Source: Granulosicoccus sp965214025 (GTDB lineage: Bacteria; Pseudomonadota; Gammaproteobacteria; Granulosicoccales; Granulosicoccaceae). From it: a stretch of 64,000 nucleotides of DNA. Each line of letters starts with the position of its first letter. The stretch's first letter is position 1. Shown here piece by piece: positions 18,206-27,238 of the stretch. The translations under genes and the position numbers were made by a program. Under the pieces are notes generated by a model. The model was given only the letters and a program-made list of their open reading frames with translations, was not told the DNA's origin and made no database searches. The stretch spans positions 124,001 through 188,000 of the forward strand of contig CBDCAW010000012.1 of NCBI GenBank assembly GCA_965214025.1, in the 5' to 3' direction.

Positions 18206-18934
18206 TTAATACTACACATGCTCACCCATTTGTCGAGTCGGTTGCCGATCGACCGGGGCCACTGCCAGTAATTCGGTTGCTGACAGCCTGTCAGCTCAAG
18301 GCAAAATGCCGGTCGGCAGTATCCTGCATGCCATTGTTATACGACCTACTACTGCGGCATGCAGTGCTATCATTGTTGGAACGGGTGCTTAATATCGAAT
18401 ACGGCTTGCATCGGGCATATTGGATACGGCCTATCCCGACGAATACTTGTTCGCCGCGAGCAGAGGAAAGTTTTCCATGGCTCGCAGGCCGGGGTGCTTC
18501 AGCAGGAGAAATTTATGCGTCGCACTGGGTTTGAGCAAGAAGCGCCGCGGTCTGGCGTTTGATCAGATCATCGCCAAGTCTTACCAAAGTGGCGGGCTGA
18601 AGCGATTCGCGGAGTTTGTTCACAATGCTGCCCCGTGGTTCCGGCGGCCAGCGGCGGTGAGGCCGTATTAGATCATGGTTAATCTGGCCATCGGTCCAAG
18701 TGCTCGCATCGGAGCAGGAAGGAAAGTTACTGAAGCGGGTTATTGAAGCTAGTAATTGATACAGCCGCGTTAATCGTCACAGGCGGGTCGCAGGAATGAA
18801 GCGCTGTTATTTGCCGACCCGGAAGTGTTGAGGCAATAGTCATGTGTTTTCAGTTGGGCGGTGAGCGGCATGAGCTGGATCATGTACATGATATGTCCCC
18901 TGACCGCTTAGCGAGTTCGAGCTCCATGCAGGGT
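18206..18934. other. Decayed intergenic stretch, no recognisable gene
   Basis: About 730 bases with only short, overlapping open frames and none with family features. A 9-bp inverted repeat (CTGCATGCC near 18327 and GGCATGCAG near 18357) is present. The frame 18420-18671 is open for 83 codons but low in character. Base composition drifts towards AT. This looks like the eroded left border of the cassette array. Confidence 0.5.
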
Positions 18935-19036
18935 GTCGAACAGAACGCTGTACCCGTCACTTGCGGCCGGCGCAGAACCATGAGTACCTCAGAGCCATGC
19001 GCCGGCCGCAAGTGCGGGTAAGCGCTACTGTTCGGT
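18935..19036 (+). repeat. attC-like integron recombination site 1
   Basis: A 102-bp imperfect inverted repeat. The inner arms CACTTGCGGCCGGCGCA (from about 18957) and its exact complement (from about 18999) are a perfect 17-bp match. Outside them the arms continue (ACCCGT against CGGGTA, AACAGAACGCT against AGCGCTACTGTT), with single unpaired bases on the left arm only. The ends are GTCGAAC and GTTCGGT, close to the RYYYAAC and GTTRRRY cores. Unpaired bases confined to one arm are the hallmark of attC sites. Confidence 0.68.
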
Positions 19037-19137
19037 TCGCTAGGAGATTTTTCGGCATCTCAAGCTCCCAAGCTCATTACGGCATCTTTTGTGGCCCTCT
19101 CCTCCAAAGGAAGGGTTAGGAATAAGCGACATATGTT

Positions 19138-19740
19138 ATGGCACGTAATCCGAAAACTACATGGGAGATGCTTGGCCATGCAATGGCGCACTACCAACTA
19201 TACATCGAAGAAAAACACGATCGAAGCTCACTAACGATAATAGATTTGCTACACGTAAGCAATTTTAAAGGTGGCAACGCCTCCATTACCGAGCCGGCAA
19301 GCACGCTGAATAATAAATTAGACGAATACTCCAAGATAGTTCGTGAGATCGAAAAAAAGTATGCCAAGAGAGCGCTCACAGATATTTCCAAAAGGGAGAC
19401 TGCGATCCTTATGGAGCTGTGCAATCGGATGCTGTCGATGACAAAACGAAAGGACCTTAAGATACGAGGTTTTGGCGCATCCTACGCGTCGGCGCTACTT
19501 TCTGCCCATTTTACTAATCTTATTCCCATTCTTGACAGACGAATACTAAATGGCGCAGGAATATCAGTTCAATATAATAGCCAAATGCAAGTCAAGAACA
19601 TTGAACAGCACTACTCTTGCCTCATTGCTAAATGTCAAACCGAGCTTTCGACACGCAAGCCACTTACTCTGCGTGCGCTGGACAGAGAGTGGTTTACGAA
19701 ACCGCTACATAAATTGAAGCGAGGATCGCCAAGCGAATGA
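19138..19740 (+). CDS. HhH-GPD-like cassette protein, unknown
   Basis: A 200-residue cytoplasmic protein, AT-rich compared with flanking genes. Residues 105-140 hold KIRGFGASYASALLSAHF then LIPILDRRILNGAGI. This resembles the helix-hairpin-helix and VDTH-type aspartate region of HhH-GPD DNA glycosylases, with Asp133 in the catalytic aspartate position. The glycosylase lysine is not evident. I infer a DNA-binding fold, not a proven enzyme. It lies between attC sites 1 and 2, so it is a gene cassette in the normal orientation. Confidence 0.65.
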   Translation: MARNPKTTWEMLGHAMAHYQLYIEEKHDRSSLTIIDLLHVSNFKGGNASITEPASTLNNKLDEYSKIVREIEKKYAKRALTDISKRETAILMELCNRMLSMTKRKDLKIRGFGASYASALLSAHFTNLIPILDRRILNGAGISVQYNSQMQVKNIEQHYSCLIAKCQTELSTRKPLTLRALDREWFTKPLHKLKRGSPSE

Positions 19741-19838
19741 GTCGACTGTTGCTTCCTGCTAGCACATGTCTCAATTAAACTTGGCGATCAGTATTTCAAG
19801 ATGTCGTCGTCGAGATTGAGGTGATGGTGCAATAGCAA

Positions 19839-19932
19839 ACCGAACAATACGCTGGACCTGTAGCTGGACCCGATCACGGAACCTGGCTACGCCAGAACCC
19901 GCACTCGCTTCCAGCTCACGTCAGCGCTGATG
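19839..19932 (+). repeat. attC-like site 2, 3' part replaced by an IS1111-type element
   Basis: The left core-like ACCGAAC (19839-19845) leads into an arm CGCTGGACCTGTAGCTGG. This pairs, with single unpaired bases, to CCAGCTCACGTCAGCG (about 19910-19926), around an inner GGC-TAC-GCC triloop. Site 4 has a triloop of the same kind. The expected right core GTTCGG is missing because IS110/IS1111-like sequence begins at about 19930. The position fits insertion of an IS1111-attC group element. Confidence 0.6.
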
Positions 19933-20400
19933 AAATGGACTCCTCCTGCGCCTTTCCCGCACGGCATCAATGTGCCAGAGTAGCGAAAGGTCAATCGCAA
20001 CGCGGATATCAACAGAAGGAGTCCGGTATGAATTGTAAAGTCTTTTCAGTGGATCTGGCAAAAGACGTTTTTGAGATTGCCATCGCCAGCTGTCGCTACA
20101 GGGTGTTGGAGCGCAAGCGACTTGATCGCAAGCAGTTTCATAAGTTTCTGATGGTCGAGGAATGCGGTCTCGTCATCATGGAGGCGTGTGGTTCATCCCA
20201 CTATTGGGCGCGTGAAGCCGAGCGTGCCGGTCACCAGGTAGAGCTCATTCCGGCTCAGTACGTCAAGCCCTATCGCCGACGGGGCAAGTCCGATCGGATC
20301 GATACCGATGCGATCATCGAAGCACACCGCTTCGAGGGCATTACTTCGGTGCCGGTGAGCAGCGTCGAGCAGCAGCAGATCCAACAGCTGCATCGAATCC
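19930..20400 (+). mobile_element. IS110/IS1111-family element, 5' part
   Basis: The element starts around 19930 inside attC site 2 with GAAATGGACTCC, and a complementary GGAGTCC lies just before the transposase start, as seen near IS1111 ends. The transposase begins at ATG 20028 (MNCKVFSVDLAKDVFEIAI). Its DEDD nuclease N-terminus contains the catalytic D in FSVDLAKD, the EACGSSHYWAREAERAGH block and the KSDRIDTDAIIEA block. It stops at about residue 124 (EQQQIQQLHRI), where IS66 sequence takes over. The 3' half is not found in the window. Confidence 0.8.
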
Positions 20401-20439
20401 CGCCAACAAATCCGCGTATAGCCTGCTTCCGCATGGCCC

Positions 20440-22044
20440 CTATGACATGTTCCACGGAAGGAGCGCATCCAACGCTTCGTCCGTGTCCGCAGCGGCAATG
20501 AGGCCGATGACTTGTTGCAGATAGGCGTACGGCTCGATACCGTTGGCCTTCGCCGATTCGATGAGTGTGAACATCGCGGCACTGGCATGTGCACCCTCTG
20601 GGCTATCACTGAACAACCAGGCCTTTCGACCGACCGCCAGTGGGCGAATCGCGTTCTCGGCCAGCACATTGCTGATTCGCAGCTGCCCATGTTCACAGTA
20701 GCGCACCAGATGCGTCCACTGGTTGAGCAGATAGTTGATGGCTTTGCGCGTCAATGTGTCCGGTGCCACTCTGGGTTGCTTGTCATCCAGCCATGACTTG
20801 AGCCTGGCAAGCTTTTTCAACGCCTGCTTCTGTCGCTGCTCGAAGCGCTCATCGTCATCCAGATCCTGCCACTGCCGCTCCAGGCGATACAACGCATCGA
20901 TGTGTGAGAGCAACACCATGGCCACGCTGGGCTTGCCCTTGGCCGATGTCGGCTGGGCCTTGATAGCCTCGACGACCTTGCGCCGCGCATGATCCATGCA
21001 CCCCAGATGCACCAGACCCTTGGCCGCACAGGGTTTGTCGTAGCCACTGTAACCGTCGCTCTGGAAGTAGCGCCCGGTAAAGTTCTCCAGCAGCCTTTCA
21101 GCCACCGCACCGCCACGGCTCTTGTCGTAGTTGAACAGCACCACCGTGCGACCCGGTGGGCCTCCTCGCATGACCCAGAGCCACTTCGTGCTGGTAGGTT
21201 CCATGCCCGGCTCCCGGAGTACCTGTAGCCGGGTCTCATCACCCTGGATGTAGTCAGCACTCATCAGGGCCCGCTCCAGTCGCCCCAGCAACGGTGCCAT
21301 CGCCACTGACAGCCGGATCATCCAGTTTGCCAGCGTGGTGCGTGTGATCTCCCCGCCGTACCGAGCCAGAACCTTCTCCAGTCGGTACAGCGGCATGCCA
21401 TCGGCGTACTTGGCAATGACCAACCAGGCCAGCAGGTTCACCGAGGCAGCACTCTTACCGATCGGATGTGCCGGACGTTCGGCGGCGCGCAGCGAGCGCT
21501 CACCGGCGTCATCCAGGAACACCGCCTTCTCCTGCATGATCTCGATCACCTGCACCTGTGCCGGCACGATGTCCAGTTCTTCCTTGACCTTGACGAAAAA
21601 GGTCTCGATCGCCCCTTCACGTTCGGCATCGCTGAGCGTGAGGTATCGCTGCACCCGGGGCAGCTGGTCGGAGAAGCCACGACGCTTTCGCTTTCTCGGC
21701 TTCTTCTTCGGGTCGGGGTTCTCGCCCGGCTCGACCTCGCCGTCATCGGCATCGGGCTGGCCATCGGCCAGGGCTTCCGCCTCATCGGCCAACCAGTCCT
21801 GCTGGCCCACGTTCTTCTCGCTGCTGGCGCCGTACTTTCTCTGGCGCATCAGCCGCAGCTGCTCTTCGAGTACCGCGATGCGGGCCTGCTGGTTCTGGAT
21901 CTCGGCGCTCTGCTGCTCGAGGACTTCATCGCGCTGCGCGAGCAGTTTCTGCTGCTCATGCAACGCCACCATCAACGCATCGGGCGTCGGCAGAGAGCCG
22001 GCGACTCGACGAATCATATCGATGGCAGCATCAGGCGGAGACAT
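20440..22044 (-). CDS. tnpC: IS66 transposase TnpC
   Basis: A 534-residue IS66 DDE transposase. It has an N-terminal coiled coil (EQQSAEIQNQQARIAVLEEQ), the IS66 central zinc-finger/OB-like part, the catalytic region (DYIQGDETRLQVL; SDGYSGYDKPC) and the family's C-terminal NVLAENAIRPLAVGRKAWLF. Length fits intact copies. It depends on TnpA and TnpB encoded just upstream. Confidence 0.95.
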   Translation of the reverse strand: MSPPDAAIDMIRRVAGSLPTPDALMVALHEQQKLLAQRDEVLEQQSAEIQNQQARIAVLEEQLRLMRQRKYGASSEKNVGQQDWLADEAEALADGQPDADDGEVEPGENPDPKKKPRKRKRRGFSDQLPRVQRYLTLSDAEREGAIETFFVKVKEELDIVPAQVQVIEIMQEKAVFLDDAGERSLRAAERPAHPIGKSAASVNLLAWLVIAKYADGMPLYRLEKVLARYGGEITRTTLANWMIRLSVAMAPLLGRLERALMSADYIQGDETRLQVLREPGMEPTSTKWLWVMRGGPPGRTVVLFNYDKSRGGAVAERLLENFTGRYFQSDGYSGYDKPCAAKGLVHLGCMDHARRKVVEAIKAQPTSAKGKPSVAMVLLSHIDALYRLERQWQDLDDDERFEQRQKQALKKLARLKSWLDDKQPRVAPDTLTRKAINYLLNQWTHLVRYCEHGQLRISNVLAENAIRPLAVGRKAWLFSDSPEGAHASAAMFTLIESAKANGIEPYAYLQQVIGLIAAADTDEALDALLPWNMS

Positions 22045-22068
22045 GGCTTGTATTATACCACCATCAAG

Positions 22069-22437
22069 TCAGCCAACAGCCTCGTAGCGCAGTACTCTAT
22101 GCGGTGTCATCTGCGTGATGTCATAGCCGTCGAGCAGCCAGTTCAGCTGCTCGCCGTTGATCGTCATCAGCGCGTCTCCTGGCCCTGGCCAATGAAATCT
22201 TTCTTCAGCCAGTGACTTGTAATAGAGCACGAAGCCGTTGTCTTCCCAGAACAACAGCTTGAGCTTGTTGCGTGCACGGTTGACGAACACGTAGACAACG
22301 CCCGAGAACGCATCATGGCCCAGCTCCATCTCCACAATGGCAGACAGGCCGCGATGACTCTTTCTGAAATCGACGGGCTGTCGATACAGCAAGACCCTGG
22401 GCAGCGCCACGTTGGGCCGCAGGGTACGTGGCTTCAC
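22069..22437 (-). CDS. tnpB: IS66 accessory protein TnpB
   Basis: A 122-residue IS66 Orf2-like protein. The block VLLYRQPVDFRKSHRGLSAI and VVYVFVNRARNKLKLLFWED are diagnostic. Known to be required for IS66 transposition; the biochemical role is unclear. It overlaps the tnpA stop by 4 bp. Confidence 0.95.
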   Translation of the reverse strand: MKPRTLRPNVALPRVLLYRQPVDFRKSHRGLSAIVEMELGHDAFSGVVYVFVNRARNKLKLLFWEDNGFVLYYKSLAEERFHWPGPGDALMTINGEQLNWLLDGYDITQMTPHRVLRYEAVG

Positions 22438-22829
22438 AGAGCGCCTACCAGTGCCGCGACCACGCCGACGTTCTCAGCGGTGATACCCTCGAGGCGCATG
22501 CCGTTGCCCAGCACCATAGTGAGCGATGGGGCAGTGGACGTTGCCAGGGTCGGCAGCGTCGACGGAACAACCACCGGAACAAAGCCCGAGCTCTGCACTG
22601 AACCATTTGTGGTTCGCGACTGAAGAACCAGGCGACGCCAGCGTGCGAAGCTCGCAAAGGCCAGTTCATGGTGCCGACAATACTCGCGCTGGTTCAACCC
22701 GCCGTGTTCTTGCGCTTGTACGTGCGCGAGCCAGCGTTCTCGGTTGGCCTGGCGCCTGCCAGACGGTTGATCAGAATGCCTTCCTGCCATGCGGACCTCG
22801 CCCACGGTGTTGGTGGGGGCCATGCTCAA
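22434..22829 (-). CDS. tnpA: IS66 accessory protein TnpA
   Basis: A 131-residue IS66 Orf1-like protein with the helix-turn-helix region HGGLNQREYCRHHELAFASF followed by a hydrophobic C-terminal half (LTMVLGNGMRLEGI). First gene of the IS66 set; the start lies about 45 bp inside the element tip. Confidence 0.9.
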   Translation of the reverse strand: MSMAPTNTVGEVRMAGRHSDQPSGRRQANRERWLAHVQAQEHGGLNQREYCRHHELAFASFARWRRLVLQSRTTNGSVQSSGFVPVVVPSTLPTLATSTAPSLTMVLGNGMRLEGITAENVGVVAALVGAL

Positions 22830-22974
22830 CTAGGGGCAGCAGCAATGGAAGACGTCGGATCGTGGGCGCTTACCTTGAAACGGAGGGCAAAACTACGAAA
22901 TAATCACCCACGCTGAAGCGGCGAAATCAGCGTTCTCGGTGGTGCCATTAACCCGCAAATCGGTGGCTCCATTA

Positions 22975-23780
22975 GGGTGAACAGTGACAACGGAGATGAT
23001 TTCCGGGCCGGTGTCGACGCACTGGGCTTGCAGTACATGGTCGGTGTGCAGACCAGCACGCTGGTCTGGGCACCGTGGACGACCCCCCAGGCACAACGAC
23101 AACGTCCTGGTGCGAAGCGAATTGCGCCGAGGCCGGCGCCCAGTTTGCCCCCGGACACAAGCCTCAAAGTGTTCTGGAGGCTGGCGCATGAGCTACACCA
23201 CGACGCCTGGAGCAAGGTAACGTGGCGGTGAAGGGACCAACGAGACACTGTCTTCACGTTTTGCCGCCATCCAGCTGAGCGTGGCTCATCGGGATCGACC
23301 CACCACGGCCCAACGCGCGCCACAATGGCTGTTGATCGAGTGGCCGCGCGACGAACCGGAGCCGACGAAGTTCTGGCTCGGTACGTTACCCGGCAACAGC
23401 TTCGAAACGTCAGCTGGTGCGGGTTGCCAAGATCCGATGGCGCATTGAGCGTGACTACCAGGAACTGAAGGACGAGCTGGGTCTGAACCAGTACGAAGGG
23501 CGCAACTGGCGCGGCTTTCACCATCATGCCAGCCTGTGCATTGCTGCCTATGGTTTTCTGGTGCTGCAGCGGCTGCGATACCCATCGAAAAAAAAAGTCC
23601 GCCCCTCACGCCAGATCGCTCCCCTACCCGAGAGCTACAGTCCACGGGGCGCCGCAACGGATGCAGCGTCATGTTGACGACTCGATCGCCACGCTGCGAT
23701 GGACAATTGCGGCTGCGATCGCCGGCACGCTGCATCGCTGCCCTTGCGGTTGTCGTCGTTCGGATTCCAGCTGATGTCGA
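22975..23780 (+). pseudogene. IS701-family transposase remnant
   Basis: Fragments in changing frames match an IS701 transposase. FRAGVDALGLQYMVGVQTST comes first. Then GTNETLSSRFAAIQLSVAHR and WLLIEWPRDEPEPTKFWLGT (about 23220-23390) follow, and the catalytic-end block WRIERDYQELKDELGLNQ plus WRGFHHHASLCIAAYGF (about 23430-23560) ends it. The N-terminal third is missing and at least two frameshifts are present. A run of nine A bases at 23588-23596 follows the conserved part. Confidence 0.8.
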
Positions 23781-24017
23781 TCTAACACAGTAGGACTAGT
23801 TGAAGCAAAAAGATATAGAAAAAGTAGAAAAGTCGGCGTCGAACTCGTGCGGACGTTGTTCGGAACTGTCTTTGACCACAAAGCTAGCAATGGCATGCTC
23901 GTCACTACGTCCTCGTTCACTGCCGGAGCGAAAGACTTCCAAGCTAGGCACAGGTATCAGTTGACCCTAAAAGATTTTGAGAACGTACAGTCTTGGATTA
24001 AAAGCCACAAAGCGTGA
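23781..24017 (+). pseudogene. Mrr-type restriction endonuclease, C-terminal fragment
   Basis: The frame reads GLVEAKRYRKSRKVGVELVR, then TLFGTVFDHKASNGMLVTTS and SFTAGAKDFQARH, ending KSHKA and TGA at 24015-24017. This is the second half of an Mrr_cat nuclease domain: ExK appears as EAK, with the VGVExVR and LVTTSxFTxxA blocks. The first half was lost to the IS701 insertion. It is AT-rich and ends just before an attC-like hairpin, so it was a cassette gene. Confidence 0.75.
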
Positions 24018-24018
24018 A

Positions 24019-24045
24019 ATCTAACAAAACGTTGCTTTGTTAGGA
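24019..24045 (+). repeat. Compact attC-like hairpin
   Basis: ATCTAAC at 24019-24025 and GTTAGGA at 24039-24045 flank a 13-base centre; CTAACAAA pairs with TTTGTTAG. The cores equal those expected for attC ends, but the usual 40-80 bp of inner arm is absent. It could be an attC collapsed by deletion, a very short functional site, or simply a terminator for the Mrr-type gene. Confidence 0.45.
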
Positions 24046-24108
24046 GTCCTCGGGCACGCATAGAGAATCTGGAAAAACCCGATCAAGCCGCAGCGAATCT
24101 CTGACGAA

Positions 24109-26196
24109 TCACTCCGCATTCAAACAGGTAAGGAAGGGAGAACACTGAAATTTCTTAGCAGAAAGAAGTTGCCCCCATGTATCAGCCAGCTCATCGTATT
24201 CATAGCCCACCGAGCTTCCAGCTTTCTTCGACGCGAGAGACTGAGCAATGCGCACCATTTGATTCGACAAAGACTCAATTATGTCAAGGCTTATCATGCT
24301 TTTCCCATATTGTTCCATGTATCCCTTTGGATCGCCGAACCCCGCGTAGCTCACCGACTCCGCCAAATCACAGTCTACCAAATAGCTTAAGAATAGCTCC
24401 AAGCTGCGTGCACGCTCAACGAAATTTCTGGGAAAGGCACTCATCGCAAACTCCTCCGGCATCGAGCACGCGTAGTGAACCTCTTGCACGTACTCCAACA
24501 TGTATATCGCCGCTTCAACGTAAAAACTTCCGGCAGGAGCGAGATAAAGAGTCGAAGATCCCATACTGTCAAGTTTGTCGTAGGCGATCACGGAATCGCT
24601 CCATGCCAATCGTCGAAATTGCCCAATGAGTATGTTTATTGCAGATTTCAGGGTTTCATCATCAATGCCATACTGAACACACTCGTTGCGAAGCTGTATT
24701 AAGGTAAGCTTCTTGTCAACCTGTGCGCCGAGCAACTTCAATATTCTAATCTTGCAGAGCAGGTTGTGCGGCGAGCTTGCAACGTCACTGTCAAAAACGT
24801 TGTCAATGATTCTTCCGTTGTTGGATCGATAGCACGGCGAATTACGTAGCAACATCGACCTTGTGAAATAGTGAGACCGCGCGTCGTATCCGCCTCTTTT
24901 TAAAACTCTGCTAACTCCAATTGAACTAGACTCGAAGACCTTCTGAGACAATATAAGTCCAGACCGTAAGCTATATCCGCTCACACCTTCAATAAAGCTA
25001 GGTGCGGAGAAATTCTTGCCCCGAGAATAAGCAGATGAAGGAGACGAAAGGTTATCAAGCAGATATTTACACCAGTTCCGAAGCTCCTGAACTCCAAGCT
25101 CTACTTTCTCCTTGCGTCCCCTGGTTGGCTCTTCGACAAAGCTCGTCGGGAAATTTAGATCGCCACACTGCTTTACGAAATCCACCACACTCTCATCGTC
25201 ACCAGATAAAATAGGTCCAAGCTGATGGTGTAGCAGCTCGTTTATCGACGGACCGATATGCTCGACAAGTCTAATCACTTCGTTTGCAGACTGCGTGTGA
25301 TTTCTTGTATAAGTAAGTGGCCGCATTGATATCAGCACGTTGCAGTTCGCTTGATTTCTAATCTGTTGAGCGAAAGAAAGAATTTTGATCTGCACACTTG
25401 GTGGAAACTGATCAATATTGTCGAAAACAACCGCTATCTTCGATCGGTCTCCTTCAGTTCTTGAAGAAAGAAAATAGTCAACCAGTATGCACTGATAGAT
25501 AATCCATTGATTCGACTCGTTCGTGTACTCTGATTTTAATTTGATGCGATGTTCTAGCATCTCTTCTGACTCGGAAAGCCAGTCTTTTCCCGCCGCGTCC
25601 CGAAGATTCATTATTATCTTGCCGGTGGCATATGCCCAAGCATGATTGCAAGCCTCCGCTTGAAGCATCCAAGTCCACGCGTCACGCTTCTCTTCATCTG
25701 GCGTAATTATTCTTGAAATCGCTTGAAACATCTGACCTGGAATAAATTTGACTATTTCTTCGAGTATTTTTGGAATGTCTGACTCATCGTCGGAAGTGGG
25801 TATTTTGTTGAAGTCCAAATATATTGTTACTTGATCGTTCGGTAAGTGATTCGCAAGCAGATATCTAATAGTCGTGCTCTTGCCTGAGCCCATACCTCCA
25901 ACCAGCGCGAATACTTCGGGCACTTGAGAGCTAAAACATGATAGCAGGTCGCTTTCGACAGGTCCGAGACCGTCGTCTGGGTGACACTCTAAGGTTGGCT
26001 CGTATCGATTGTACCCATGTAACACTGGGAATCTGTGAGTCCGTGTATGACTTGGAAAGTATCTGAAGTTCGGATGGCTCTGATTATTCTCGGCGTTCAA
26101 AAGGTGGCTAAAGGTTTCTTTCAGCGAGTGAGCTATCTGATTAGCGGGATATTTAGGCTCATCCGCCACAAGGTCAACGGCCCGGACTAACGGCAT
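24109..26196 (-). CDS. P-loop ATPase of unknown family in a cassette
   Basis: A 695-residue protein with Walker A GGMGSGKST at about 100-108 and Walker B VVFDNIDQF at about 256-264. These are followed by ILSFAQQIRNQANCNVLISM, a STAND/KAP-like sensor segment with an arginine-containing end. No membrane helices. The C-terminal 400 residues are helical and unassigned. The start at 26196 has GGAGG eight bases upstream; the TTG 15 bp earlier is less likely. AT-rich. It lies reversed with respect to the attC sites, next to a two-helix membrane protein. Large P-loop ATPases beside membrane proteins are common in antiphage systems, so a defence role is plausible inference. Confidence 0.7.
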   Translation of the reverse strand: MPLVRAVDLVADEPKYPANQIAHSLKETFSHLLNAENNQSHPNFRYFPSHTRTHRFPVLHGYNRYEPTLECHPDDGLGPVESDLLSCFSSQVPEVFALVGGMGSGKSTTIRYLLANHLPNDQVTIYLDFNKIPTSDDESDIPKILEEIVKFIPGQMFQAISRIITPDEEKRDAWTWMLQAEACNHAWAYATGKIIMNLRDAAGKDWLSESEEMLEHRIKLKSEYTNESNQWIIYQCILVDYFLSSRTEGDRSKIAVVFDNIDQFPPSVQIKILSFAQQIRNQANCNVLISMRPLTYTRNHTQSANEVIRLVEHIGPSINELLHHQLGPILSGDDESVVDFVKQCGDLNFPTSFVEEPTRGRKEKVELGVQELRNWCKYLLDNLSSPSSAYSRGKNFSAPSFIEGVSGYSLRSGLILSQKVFESSSIGVSRVLKRGGYDARSHYFTRSMLLRNSPCYRSNNGRIIDNVFDSDVASSPHNLLCKIRILKLLGAQVDKKLTLIQLRNECVQYGIDDETLKSAINILIGQFRRLAWSDSVIAYDKLDSMGSSTLYLAPAGSFYVEAAIYMLEYVQEVHYACSMPEEFAMSAFPRNFVERARSLELFLSYLVDCDLAESVSYAGFGDPKGYMEQYGKSMISLDIIESLSNQMVRIAQSLASKKAGSSVGYEYDELADTWGQLLSAKKFQCSPFLTCLNAE

Positions 26197-26414
26197 CCTC
26201 CCAACCTCCAAGTGATATTGAGTTTGATAGTTTTAGTTGTATGATAGTTCAGTCGGATGCCACGAGTCCTGCGTGCGAGCTAGCTTTGATAGTATGCTCA
26301 TGCGTGCCTTCCAAGCTTCTAAGAAAATTGAGACAAGCCATAAGGGCAGGGTAATTTTCGTGCAGCAGTGAGTAGTCTCGAGTATCTCTATTAATATCTA
26401 CGTACGGTTGATTA

Positions 26415-27065
26415 TCAGAAATAAAAATCTAGGTATTCTAGGATTCGAGTCTCTGTTAAGAAGTTACTGAACCCAAGCACTGTATCACCGTCTCGCATAA
26501 ATACATTCCCATCGCGGTTTCCGAATTCGAGCTCGTGTCGAAGAGCAGCTACGCACTCCTCATACCGCTTATCTGGCAGCGTCGTTCTTAACCCAGAGAA
26601 ATATTCGAGCCCAGAGGATCGAAATCTTCCGTCTACGACCCTAAGCGCATGTGCGGCCTCAATCGAGCGTAACTGAATATGGTGGGGTTCAGTTACGAGC
26701 GTCTTGATTCTTGTCAGTGCTTCCATGATAAAAGATATTCGCTCTACCTCTAAGCGAGCGAGCGTGCTGGTATTAATATTTTTTTGGAGCTCGATCAAAG
26801 TTTCTCGATATTTAGTCAAGTAGAATATAGATTTCTCTTCCGCCCTGTCTGCCTCCCTCCACTTTACATGCTTCCAATGAACAGTCAGAGCTATGAGAAA
26901 CGCAGATAAAGTGCCGTAAGCTGTAATTAGCTGCGCGAAGTCAACGAAGGTGTACTCGTAAGCGTCGAGGAGAACTCCGACGATAAACATCAGACCAATG
27001 GACACGATCGCACCCAGAAAAAAGCCTTCCACGGCAGACTCAATACCTCTGCTTGTCTTTGTCAC
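26415..27065 (-). CDS. Two-helix membrane protein with helical cytoplasmic domain
   Basis: About 216 residues. Two membrane helices come first (FFLGAIVSIGLMFIVGVLLD and LITAYGTLSAFLIALTVHW). A charged, mostly helical cytoplasmic domain follows (KYRETLIELQKNINTSTLAR onward). The GTG at 27065 is chosen because the frame open to 27158 adds a Cys-rich stretch unlike a membrane protein N-terminus; the start is uncertain. No family is recognised. The layout of two helices plus a helical cytosolic tail resembles membrane effectors of abortive-infection systems. It is upstream of the ATPase on the same strand, with about 220 bp between. Confidence 0.6.
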   Translation of the reverse strand: MTKTSRGIESAVEGFFLGAIVSIGLMFIVGVLLDAYEYTFVDFAQLITAYGTLSAFLIALTVHWKHVKWREADRAEEKSIFYLTKYRETLIELQKNINTSTLARLEVERISFIMEALTRIKTLVTEPHHIQLRSIEAAHALRVVDGRFRSSGLEYFSGLRTTLPDKRYEECVAALRHELEFGNRDGNVFMRDGDTVLGFSNFLTETRILEYLDFYF

Positions 27066-27238
27066 AGAACAATATAGTACCCATTTGCTATGTAAATATG
27101 TGTAACAACAAAAATCTAGACCGACGATATTTTGACAATCACGAGGCGTGAGCGTCAAGAACTCGACTTGCGCTGCATCGCTGAGGTGGAATTGAAGCCA
27201 GCACCGGGAATACTGGATTTCCTAGCTCTGATATCGGA

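Larger units (their letters stand above)
20401..22873 (-). mobile_element. IS66-family insertion sequence, copy 1
   Basis: A three-gene IS66 element (tnpA, tnpB, tnpC on the minus strand). Its outer end near tnpA reads GTAAGCGCCCACGATCC from 22873, the usual GTAA-type IS66 tip. The other end, within the IS1111 transposase at about 20400, is less clear and I see no convincing 8-bp target duplication. It interrupts the IS110/IS1111 transposase gene. Confidence 0.82.

Noticed and set aside
19115..19121. GTTAGGA just before the HhH-like gene as a cassette junction.
   Set aside because: No paired core or stem upstream; the folded site ending at 19036 is the better boundary.
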